From the NCBI GenBank assembly GCA_021199255.1, contig JAJQIK010000045.1, positions 1 to 64,000 on the forward strand: a stretch of 64,000 nucleotides of DNA. The letters are read 5' to 3'. Positions 15,818 through 23,146 of the stretch are shown one piece after another. The stretch is from Clostridiales bacterium. Its GTDB lineage: Bacteria > Bacillota > Clostridia > Lachnospirales > Lachnospiraceae. Every line of letters starts with the position of its first letter. Position 1 is the stretch's first letter. The notes below the pieces were generated by a model. The model was not told where the DNA came from. It saw only the letters and a list, made by a program, of their open reading frames with translations, and made no database searches. A program made the position numbers and the translations under genes.

Positions 15818-16084
15818 CTGCCGCCCCGCCTGTACCTGTCTTATCTGCTTACATCATATGTAACAAAATTTTCCAATATTACATGAATATTTCTTTTTAT
15901 TTTACCTATACTTTCTATAAGTGGAAATATTTTACACCAAAGCGGGCGTGCTTCAAGAACAGAAAACGTGGAAAAGAAATGATCTCACAGTTGTGGAAAG
16001 GAATGATTCTGTATTATGAAGGTTTTTTTTCATCAAACCCCCTGTCTACCGACAGATAGCGACGTCATCGTCGAGAGAAACAAA

Positions 16085-16306
16085 ATGACCATACAGGATG
16101 AGCTTGCGCAGGCGAAATATGCCCTGGAAAACGCTTATTTAGGCTTCGACAATGTAACCGATCCGGATCTGATCGACTGTTACATTTATGAGCTGAACGC
16201 TGTCATGAAACGGTATAAATATTTACTGGAACAGGCAGCAGAAATGGAACTGCTGCCTGAAGAAAAACATGCGGAAGCCTACCGCGCACTGTCTCTGTAT
16301 TCATAG
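16085..16306 (+). CDS. DUF2508 (YaaL-like) small protein
   Basis: This 73-residue, mostly helical cytosolic protein starts MTIQDELAQAKYALENAY and contains DPDLIDCYIYELNAVMKRY, the hallmark of DUF2508. Length matches Bacillus YaaL. The function is unknown; in many Firmicutes it sits between recR and bofA. Here it diverges from bofA and ends two bases before the convergent fliS stop. A longer start at 16016 is possible (A-rich upstream, poor ribosome site). The preferred start has only a weak GAGAG ahead, so the exact N-terminus is uncertain. Confidence 0.75.
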   Translation: MTIQDELAQAKYALENAYLGFDNVTDPDLIDCYIYELNAVMKRYKYLLEQAAEMELLPEEKHAEAYRALSLYS

Positions 16307-16307
16307 G

Positions 16308-16784
16308 CTAAACGCAAAAGCCTCTGTTGGATGCGGGATCTGTAATACTTTCCGTAAGGGTATTTCTACCGTAGGTCAGTCCGGCATATACTGTCTGCGT
16401 ATTTCCCATAACAGATCCTGACGCATCCTGATCCTCTATCTTTTTATAGGCCTTCTGAAGCTCTCCGATCACCTTGCGGATATGCTCCAGATTCTCTGTA
16501 TCGTAGTGTACCGACGCCTGCACTAATTCCCTGTTTACATAGAGATAGAGCTGTAACAGCTTCTGCGCCAGGTCATATTCCAGATTCAGGGACGCCGTCA
16601 GTTCATCCATACAGCCCCGAATCTTACGGATCACGCTTTTATACTCTGTCCTGTGATCCCCAGACAGAGCCTCCTGCGCCTCGTCCAGATAGCTCAAAAC
16701 CATCTCGTACAGAATCGTAATCAACTGGGTCTTATTCGCCTGCGTAATCCGCAGTATATACTCCTGTTTTAATTCCTTGGTCAT
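16308..16784 (-). CDS. fliS: Flagellin export chaperone FliS
   Basis: This 158-residue cytosolic chaperone binds the C-terminus of unpolymerised flagellin and prevents premature assembly. The four-helix core is visible: TQLITILYEMVLSYLDEA (helix 1), then the IRGCMDELTASLN and LLQLYLYVNRELVQA segments that correspond to conserved FliS helices 2-3. It lies directly behind the flagellin gene (29-base gap) with GGAGG ahead of the ATG. A C-terminal extension of about 35 residues (VYAGLTYGRNTLTES...) exceeds the usual ~130 length. Confidence 0.85.
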   Translation of the reverse strand: MTKELKQEYILRITQANKTQLITILYEMVLSYLDEAQEALSGDHRTEYKSVIRKIRGCMDELTASLNLEYDLAQKLLQLYLYVNRELVQASVHYDTENLEHIRKVIGELQKAYKKIEDQDASGSVMGNTQTVYAGLTYGRNTLTESITDPASNRGFCV

Positions 16785-16813
16785 CGCAATTTATCCTCCA
16801 TCATCAAAGCAGC

Positions 16814-17974
16814 CTACTGCAATAATTGAAGAACCTGGGACGGTCTTTCATTGGCCTGCGCAAGCATGGAGGTCGCCGCCTGGGACACCACCTGCTCCGT
16901 TGTATAATTCGTCATTTCCTCTGCCATATCCACATCCATGATACGGGAATAGGACGCCGTCATATTCTCATTGGTAATATCCAGATTATTTACCGTATGC
17001 TCCAGACGGTTCTGATAAGCGCCTAATCTGCTTCGTACATCAGACACGTAAAGAATCGCCCCTTTGATATCGTTAATAGCGTCTTCACAGCTATCCTGCG
17101 TGGTCATTTCCGTCTCTTCGATGCCCAGCCTGCTCAGAGATATGGTAGGAATCCGAATCGCCAGCTGCTGCCCTTCATTGGCACCGATCTGGGTATCCAT
17201 GGCCCCGATTCCGGTGATATCCAGCACAATTGCGCCATCAGCCGTACAGTCCACAGTATTATATCCGGTAATCGTACCATCTGCGTCCTCTATCGGGTCA
17301 GGTTTGATGGTCAATGTAATTTCAAAATCCTGATTGCCGGTTAATACAAGCTTGTTCTGCCCTACCTCAGTCAGCTCCACGCCCGCCGGGAAGCCCTCCC
17401 CTAACGTCAGGCTGTTTGCCGTTTGCTCTAAATCAATGGTTCCGTCGTCGTTATAAAACACCGACAGCGCGTCAATGGTATACTCCTTCTCTTTGACTTC
17501 ATCGGAATAGTAATCCACCTTCACAAGCTGGGTATTGGTATAGCCCTTCAGGTCAAAGCTTCCGTCCAGAATGGTCTGTCCATTAAATTCAGTATCGGTA
17601 GCAACTCTTGTGATTTCTTCCTTTAACTGCTTTACCTCTTCGTTGATCATCTGACGGTCCGAGGTAGTCAGGGTACCTGTGGCGCCTTTAATCGCCAGCT
17701 CATTCATTCTTTGCAGCATATCCTGCACTTCCGACAGCGCGCCGTCTGCGGTCTCAATAATAGAGATTCCGTTATTTGCGCTCTGGGTCGCGGTAGTTAC
17801 CCCTGTAATCTGCGTATTCATTCTGCGCGCGATGGCGTAACCAGACGGATTATCCTTTGCTTCCGTCACCTTTAATCCGGAAGATAAACGCTCCAGGGAT
17901 TTCGATATTTTATTATCAGACACATTTAACGCATTGTTCGCGCGCATTGCCGCCGCATTGTAATTAATTTTCAT
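16814..17974 (-). CDS. fliC: Flagellin
   Basis: This 386-residue filament protein has the conserved N-terminal D0/D1 helices MKINYNAAAMRANNALN...RLSSGLKVTEAKDNPSGYAIA and a C-terminal D1/D0 helix ending in MLAQANERPSQVLQLLQ. The central region (about 140-280), acidic and beta-rich, is the variable surface domain. AAAGGAGG precedes the ATG. It lies 14 bases behind the DUF6240 gene, so it must share that transcript or use a promoter inside it. It is the only flagellin gene in the window; no hook, basal-body or motor genes are nearby. Confidence 0.96.
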   Translation of the reverse strand: MKINYNAAAMRANNALNVSDNKISKSLERLSSGLKVTEAKDNPSGYAIARRMNTQITGVTTATQSANNGISIIETADGALSEVQDMLQRMNELAIKGATGTLTTSDRQMINEEVKQLKEEITRVATDTEFNGQTILDGSFDLKGYTNTQLVKVDYYSDEVKEKEYTIDALSVFYNDDGTIDLEQTANSLTLGEGFPAGVELTEVGQNKLVLTGNQDFEITLTIKPDPIEDADGTITGYNTVDCTADGAIVLDITGIGAMDTQIGANEGQQLAIRIPTISLSRLGIEETEMTTQDSCEDAINDIKGAILYVSDVRSRLGAYQNRLEHTVNNLDITNENMTASYSRIMDVDMAEEMTNYTTEQVVSQAATSMLAQANERPSQVLQLLQ

Positions 17975-17988
17975 TCCATTTTCCTCCT

Positions 17989-20900
17989 TTATGCTGTAGC
18001 AGCCTCGATAAACGCTCTGGCAATCCGGTAAAGCGCTGCGGTCTCTACCTGCCCGTCATTCTCCAGATCCTCTCTGGAATAGCCCTCCACATTCATCTCC
18101 ACGCTATGTACAATTCCTATTGTGCCGACCTCTAACGGCTGCCCGCTTTCCGCCGTCGCTTTCATCAGCGCTTCCTTCAGGCTGTCTCCCTTTTGCTGTA
18201 GTTGATCCGTCCCATAGTCCGTATTACATGCAATATAGCCGGAAACCCTATGATTCCTGACGCTAAACTGTGCCGCCACCTGACCGTATTCCTCCGTCTG
18301 CATAAGGGCGCTGACCTTGCCGCCTTCACTTCCATGCAGAATCTTTAGATTAATAGCCGTCAGTTCCCCATGAATCTCTACCGGAATCTGATAATTCTCT
18401 TCCTGCGCCAGGCTGCCCGCGAGGCTTAGCTGCTTCTGACAGCTTTGCAGGGCGCGAAGATCAAGATAAGTAACCTCTCCCTCGTTCGCCTCCTCTATCA
18501 GTTCTTCAAAGGCTTCCTGCATTTCATCATAGGCGGCCGACGCGCTTTCCTGATCGGTCAAAGCCTCCGTCATATTGCTGACCGCATCTTTTACTTTATC
18601 GCTGCCCGCGGCGCGGTCTAAATCCTTCAGCTTCTGATAGAGCGCGCCCGGATTCTTCCGCATTTCCACAGCCGCCGTCAGATGATCTGCCGTTACTGCC
18701 TGCCGATAGGCGAGCAATTCACTGATTACCGCTTCCTCCACTGTGCCCAAATCTCTGTACTGTTGTAGCTGCTCCTGCCGGTAAGCGGCCTCCAACTGTG
18801 TATCCTGCTGCGTCCGATAAAGCTCCTCCGCCATTTGTTCGATTGTCATTTCCGGTTCCAGCGTCATCTGCGCAAGCATCTCCGGCTCCAGATAATCTGC
18901 GATTTCACCTGCCAGCCTGTTGTAGTACAGTGATTCCGCATCGGAAGCGCCCCCCTGACGTCCGCCCTGGCTCGGCTCCTCTCCGCCATCCCCGGCCAAA
19001 TCGGGAAATCCGCTGAGAATCTGATCGGTAATGGATTTGTTGAGAGATACTCCCTCCACGCCGTTAAACTGATCGTCCACCGTGTAGTCCATACCCTGTT
19101 TCTTCGTACTCCGCATGGCGGTAAGCAGATTCTGGAACGACAATTCCGCCCCTTCCTTCAGGAGGCTTCCCACAGCGGCATCATCTGTTTTCTCTAACTG
19201 TCTGAACATACGATATATGCCGATATACGCTTCCCTCTCCTGCTCCTCGATGGCATGATTATTTTCCAGCTTATATAAATACTTACTAAATTTCTCTTCC
19301 TTTGCGGCGCTCTGCTCTTTACTGCCGTCCAGATACTGGTTCAGATCTTCGATAGACATCGCCAGAGGATTCCTGCCGTCCCTGATGGTTTGCAGCGTAA
19401 CCGCAGGCGTCATTCTGCGGATCGTCTGACGAAGCTCCATGTCGTATTTCTTCACGGCATCCATATTCTCTTCCGTAATATCCATGCTGTTATAGCCTAA
19501 AATACGGACTGCCCTGCGGTTCTCTTCGGAGGTCTCCAATTCCATATCCTCCAATATGCTATCCACGTTGCGAAAGGCCTTGCGAATAGAATCGCCCATA
19601 TCCGCCCTGGGCGCGGTCATCAGCGTCTCATAGGATTCCTTAGCGGCCTCATAAGCATTTTTAAGCGCCGTACCGCGGGAATGTACGCTGTCTAAGGTAA
19701 AGGGCTCTTCCCCGGAAAGATAATCTGCTAATACCGCCGCAGGCAGGGACGGAATCTCCGCCGTCTTCTGCTGCACTTCCTCAAACAGCGAAGCCTTCTC
19801 AGCAGCGCGGACACTGTCTGTTTCCCCGAAAATACCCTGATTCTGCTCCTGTTCTATCTTCTTAAGCGCCGCTACCAATTCCTCTAATTCTGTGGTATCG
19901 ATGGAATAGCCGCTTTCCAACAGCTTCCTGTTCGCCTCTGTAGTCATCATCAGCCGGACTTCTTCCATCTGACGTCTGGCGCTGATCTGCTCCGGCGTCC
20001 CCTCTGCAACGCCTGCCCGCTGAATCTGCTCCTGCGCTTTTTCCAGATGGCGCAGCGTAAGCTCTTTGCCGTCGGCCGCCGTCTGATCCACGGCTTCCCC
20101 GCTGATTGCCGCGAAAGCTTCCACATAATCGGCGGCCCTTTCCCACTGGCTTCTGCCATCTGCCAGATTGGCGCTTCCCGCGCTTTTGCCGTCCGAGATA
20201 GCGGCTGCTATGGCTGATAAAAGCTGCTCCATATCCTGCGGCAAATCCACCTGCTCTATCTCATGCAATCTGCCCACCGTCTCGGCGGTAAGGGGAATCC
20301 CCGACTCAACCAACCAACCGGCTTCGGCAAGGGTATCCTCCGTGATCTCTATCCCCGCCTCCTCCAGCACCTTTTCCATCTGCGGCTTTAGTTGTTCCCA
20401 ATTATAATTCTCCGCCTTTCTGGCGTAATACCCGGTACTGTCCTCCGCGTAATATCCGCGGCTCTGACGGCCGTTGTCCGCAGCAGAGCTGTAATCCGCC
20501 AGATAGAAATTGTCAATCGTAGGCTCCATCTGGTTCTCTACCATATATTTTACGGCGCCCTCTTCCGGCGTTTTCATTCCCGCAGCCTTATCATACGCCT
20601 GTCTGGCAGCCGCCACATTTTCTTCCGTAACCGGAAGATCATGCTTCTCAAACTGCTTTACAAGCTCCCTCGCAAAGGCCTCGCTTCCCGTAATCTGTTG
20701 AAGCGTCTCCGTATCCAGATCGTCGGTATATCCCGCTACCTGAACGCCGCCTTTGATAAGCTCGGCTTTTATATGATCGACAATGGTAACAACCTCTTTA
20801 ATGTCCATGTCTCCCGGATGATAGCCCTCCTCCTGAAGCCTGCTAAAATCCTCCTCGGACATAGTATTAGACATCACTGTCATATAGTCTCTCTGCGCGG

Positions 20901-21105
20901 CCACGTCAATAAGCCCCGCATCCTGCATAACCTCTTCCGTGGTCTTTCCGTGACCCTTATAAGCGTTGTTATCCATAACTGTGCCAGAAATGTCTAATGC
21001 GTACTCGCTCATTCGTCCTGTCTTAGGCGTCTGAACGTTTCGATATGCTGTTGTTGCCCTGTCTACATTTTGGTTGGTACTGTTCTGATCAAACGTAATT
21101 TTCAT
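17989..21105 (-). CDS. Large DUF6240-type protein upstream of flagellin; C-terminus FliK-like
   Basis: This protein has 1038 residues, is rich in Glu, Ala and Gln, and has no signal peptide or membrane segment. It starts MKITFDQNSTNQNVDRATTA, with GGAG six bases upstream. The N-terminal two-thirds contains repeated, loosely similar ~90-residue units with LEEAGIEITEDTLAEAG / FEKHDLPVTEENVAAA / GYNSMDITEENMDA-type segments. The last ~130 residues (INLKILHGSEGGKVSALMQT; SVRNHRVSGYIACN; QPLEVGTIGI) resemble the C-terminal core of the hook-length control protein FliK in pattern. I know the family as DUF6240, found beside flagellin in Lachnospiraceae. A flagellar role is inferred from that location and the SigD-like promoter. 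Confidence 0.68.
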   Translation of the reverse strand: MKITFDQNSTNQNVDRATTAYRNVQTPKTGRMSEYALDISGTVMDNNAYKGHGKTTEEVMQDAGLIDVAAQRDYMTVMSNTMSEEDFSRLQEEGYHPGDMDIKEVVTIVDHIKAELIKGGVQVAGYTDDLDTETLQQITGSEAFARELVKQFEKHDLPVTEENVAAARQAYDKAAGMKTPEEGAVKYMVENQMEPTIDNFYLADYSSAADNGRQSRGYYAEDSTGYYARKAENYNWEQLKPQMEKVLEEAGIEITEDTLAEAGWLVESGIPLTAETVGRLHEIEQVDLPQDMEQLLSAIAAAISDGKSAGSANLADGRSQWERAADYVEAFAAISGEAVDQTAADGKELTLRHLEKAQEQIQRAGVAEGTPEQISARRQMEEVRLMMTTEANRKLLESGYSIDTTELEELVAALKKIEQEQNQGIFGETDSVRAAEKASLFEEVQQKTAEIPSLPAAVLADYLSGEEPFTLDSVHSRGTALKNAYEAAKESYETLMTAPRADMGDSIRKAFRNVDSILEDMELETSEENRRAVRILGYNSMDITEENMDAVKKYDMELRQTIRRMTPAVTLQTIRDGRNPLAMSIEDLNQYLDGSKEQSAAKEEKFSKYLYKLENNHAIEEQEREAYIGIYRMFRQLEKTDDAAVGSLLKEGAELSFQNLLTAMRSTKKQGMDYTVDDQFNGVEGVSLNKSITDQILSGFPDLAGDGGEEPSQGGRQGGASDAESLYYNRLAGEIADYLEPEMLAQMTLEPEMTIEQMAEELYRTQQDTQLEAAYRQEQLQQYRDLGTVEEAVISELLAYRQAVTADHLTAAVEMRKNPGALYQKLKDLDRAAGSDKVKDAVSNMTEALTDQESASAAYDEMQEAFEELIEEANEGEVTYLDLRALQSCQKQLSLAGSLAQEENYQIPVEIHGELTAINLKILHGSEGGKVSALMQTEEYGQVAAQFSVRNHRVSGYIACNTDYGTDQLQQKGDSLKEALMKATAESGQPLEVGTIGIVHSVEMNVEGYSREDLENDGQVETAALYRIARAFIEAATA

Positions 21106-21130
21106 ACACATCTCCAATGCAGACTTCCTA

Positions 21131-21173
21131 TTTTAAAAAAACAAAGGCGAATGATATTTCATCATTCACCCTT
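21131..21173 (-). terminator. Terminator behind glgB
   Basis: The minus-strand RNA folds AAAGGgtGAATGAT / ATCATTCgcCTTT and is followed by G and seven Ts: a clear intrinsic terminator about 32 bases past the glgB stop. Confidence 0.85.
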
Positions 21174-21174
21174 T

Positions 21175-21201
21175 ATTTCGGCATAGTTATCCACTTTCTT
21201 A
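21175..21201 (-). promoter_or_regulatory. Candidate SigD (sigma-28) flagellar promoter
   Basis: The minus strand shows TAAG, 15 bases, GCCGAAAT. The Bacillus SigD consensus is TAAA-N15-GCCGATAT, so 3/4 and 7/8 positions agree and the spacing is exact. It lies between the glgB stop and the glgB terminator, so the flagellar transcript would start inside the terminator hairpin. It would drive the DUF6240 gene, flagellin and fliS. Confidence 0.6.
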
Positions 21202-21205
21202 ACGC

Positions 21206-23131
21206 TTAAAAGACAAAAATTGCCGCGGTATATGGCGGAAGGTCAAAGGTAATATGGTAATCCTTATAATTACAGGTTCCCTTCACCGCGGTAAGCTCCG
21301 CGGGGATTTCATGCCCGTTACCGCCGAAACGCTTTTCATCACTGTTTAACAGCAACCTGTATTTTTTCTTCTTCGGTACGCCCACCTGATAATGCTCCCA
21401 CATCATCGGCGTCATATTCAATACGAACATAACGTTATTCCTGCCGGTTTCATCTTTGCGGAAAAAGCTGTATACGCTGTGATCCGCGTCGTCTGCGTTC
21501 AGCCACTCAAAGCCCTTCCAATCGTTATCAATAGCATACAACGCCGGATACTTATTATATAATCTTAATAATTCCTTTACATATTCATGCATACCCTTAT
21601 TCTGGTCTTCGCCCAGGAGATACCAGTCAAGCTCTCTCTTTTCGCTCCACTCTCTCTCCTGTCCGAAATCCTGCCCCATAAACAGAAGCTTCTTGCCGGA
21701 ATGACCGAACATATAGCTGTAGCCCACACGCAAATTGGCATATTTATCCACCATATATCCCGGCATCTTATTGACCATGGAGCATTTTAAATGCACCACT
21801 TCGTCATGAGACAAGGGCAGAATATAATTCTCACTGTTATGATATGTCATGGCAAAAGTCATCGCGTAATGATTATTTTTGCGAAAATATGGATCTAACT
21901 TCATATATTCGCAGAAATCATGCATCCAGCCCATATTCCATTTCAAACTGAATCCCAGACTGTCGGTGCCGATAGGTCCGGTTACATGGGGCCATGCGGT
22001 AGACTCCTCTGCAATGGTCAAAAAGCCCGGGTAAGTACCCCGCACAACGGAATTGAGATGCTTAAAGAACTCAATCGCCTCCAGATTTTCATTGCCGCCA
22101 TATTTATTGGGAACCCACTGTCCGTCCTGCTTACCGTAATCCAGATAAAGCATGGACGCTACGGCGTCTACCCGAATCCCGTCGATATGATACTCTTTAA
22201 TCCAGAACAGGGCGTTTGCAATCAGGAAGTTCTTCACTTCATTTTTACCGTAATTAAAAATCTTAGTTCCCCAGTCGGGGTGCTCGCCAATCCTGGGGTC
22301 TGGGTGTTCAAAAATGCACTGTCCGTCAAATCGCCCCAGTCCATGGGCGTCTGTGGCAAAATGTGCCGGCACCCAGTCCAGAATCACGCCGATCTTGTTG
22401 CGGTGCAGCGTATTAACCAGATACACAAAATCGTCCGGCGTGCCATGCCGGGATGTGGGCGCATAGTATCCTGTAACCTGATATCCCCATGAACCGTCGA
22501 AGGGATATTCCGCAATACCCATCAGCTCAATATGAGTATATTTCATCTCTTTTAAATATTCCACAATACGGTCGGCAAATTCTCTATAATTATAAAATCC
22601 TTCTTCCGTACCGTCAGGATGCTTCATCCAGGAACCGATATGGCACTCATAAATCGCTATCGGCTCCTTCATATAATCTTTGCCGTCCCGAGCGTTCATC
22701 CACGCGCTGTCAGACCACTTGAACTTACTGATATCATAAGTTTTAGAGGCATTGCCCGGACGCAGCTCCGCATAATTGGCAAAAGGATCCGCCTTATAAA
22801 GCTTCTCCCCCGCAGGCGTCCGAATCAGGAATTTGTACAGTTCGTTCTCGCCTACGCCCGGAATAAACAACTGATAAATACCGCCCGGTCCTAACTTCTC
22901 CATCTGGTGGATCTCTTCATTCCAGTTATTAAATGTGCCGATCACATTCACGCTGGCGGCGTTCGGCGCCCATACGCCGAAAAACATGCCCTTCACGCCA
23001 TCTTCCACAGAGGGATGCGCGCCCAGCTTCTTATAGATGTCGTAATGTGTGCCCTGTGCGAATACATACTGATCCGCCTCAGAAATAAATACCTTCTTTT
23101 CCTCTGCCGCCTCTTCTTTTTTAGCTGCCAT
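21206..23131 (-). CDS. glgB: 1,4-alpha-glucan branching enzyme
   Basis: This 641-residue GH13 enzyme makes alpha-1,6 branches in glycogen. It has an N-terminal CBM48-like domain (GVWAPNAASVNVIGTFNNWN) and the catalytic barrel: DWVPAHF, DGIRVDAVASML with the nucleophile Asp, IAEEST with the acid/base Glu, and LPLSHDEVVH with the third Asp. A beta-sandwich C-terminus ends PPYTAAIFVF. No other glycogen genes are in the window, so the pathway would be completed elsewhere. It follows the TPR/AAA-like gene by 15 bases and probably shares its transcript. Confidence 0.95.
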   Translation of the reverse strand: MAAKKEEAAEEKKVFISEADQYVFAQGTHYDIYKKLGAHPSVEDGVKGMFFGVWAPNAASVNVIGTFNNWNEEIHQMEKLGPGGIYQLFIPGVGENELYKFLIRTPAGEKLYKADPFANYAELRPGNASKTYDISKFKWSDSAWMNARDGKDYMKEPIAIYECHIGSWMKHPDGTEEGFYNYREFADRIVEYLKEMKYTHIELMGIAEYPFDGSWGYQVTGYYAPTSRHGTPDDFVYLVNTLHRNKIGVILDWVPAHFATDAHGLGRFDGQCIFEHPDPRIGEHPDWGTKIFNYGKNEVKNFLIANALFWIKEYHIDGIRVDAVASMLYLDYGKQDGQWVPNKYGGNENLEAIEFFKHLNSVVRGTYPGFLTIAEESTAWPHVTGPIGTDSLGFSLKWNMGWMHDFCEYMKLDPYFRKNNHYAMTFAMTYHNSENYILPLSHDEVVHLKCSMVNKMPGYMVDKYANLRVGYSYMFGHSGKKLLFMGQDFGQEREWSEKRELDWYLLGEDQNKGMHEYVKELLRLYNKYPALYAIDNDWKGFEWLNADDADHSVYSFFRKDETGRNNVMFVLNMTPMMWEHYQVGVPKKKKYRLLLNSDEKRFGGNGHEIPAELTAVKGTCNYKDYHITFDLPPYTAAIFVF

Positions 23132-23146
23132 GAATACCCGCCCCCA

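Noticed and set aside
15818-16084. A short plus-strand peptide frame (MILYYEGFFSSNP...) before the DUF2508 gene
   Set aside because: It is under 20 codons from its plausible start and has no family support. It could be a leader peptide, but nothing indicates it. The rest of this gap shows only AT-rich promoter-like DNA.
20392-20997. A 201-codon plus-strand frame opposite the DUF6240 gene
   Set aside because: It is antisense to a well-formed long gene, with no ribosome site and no known pattern.
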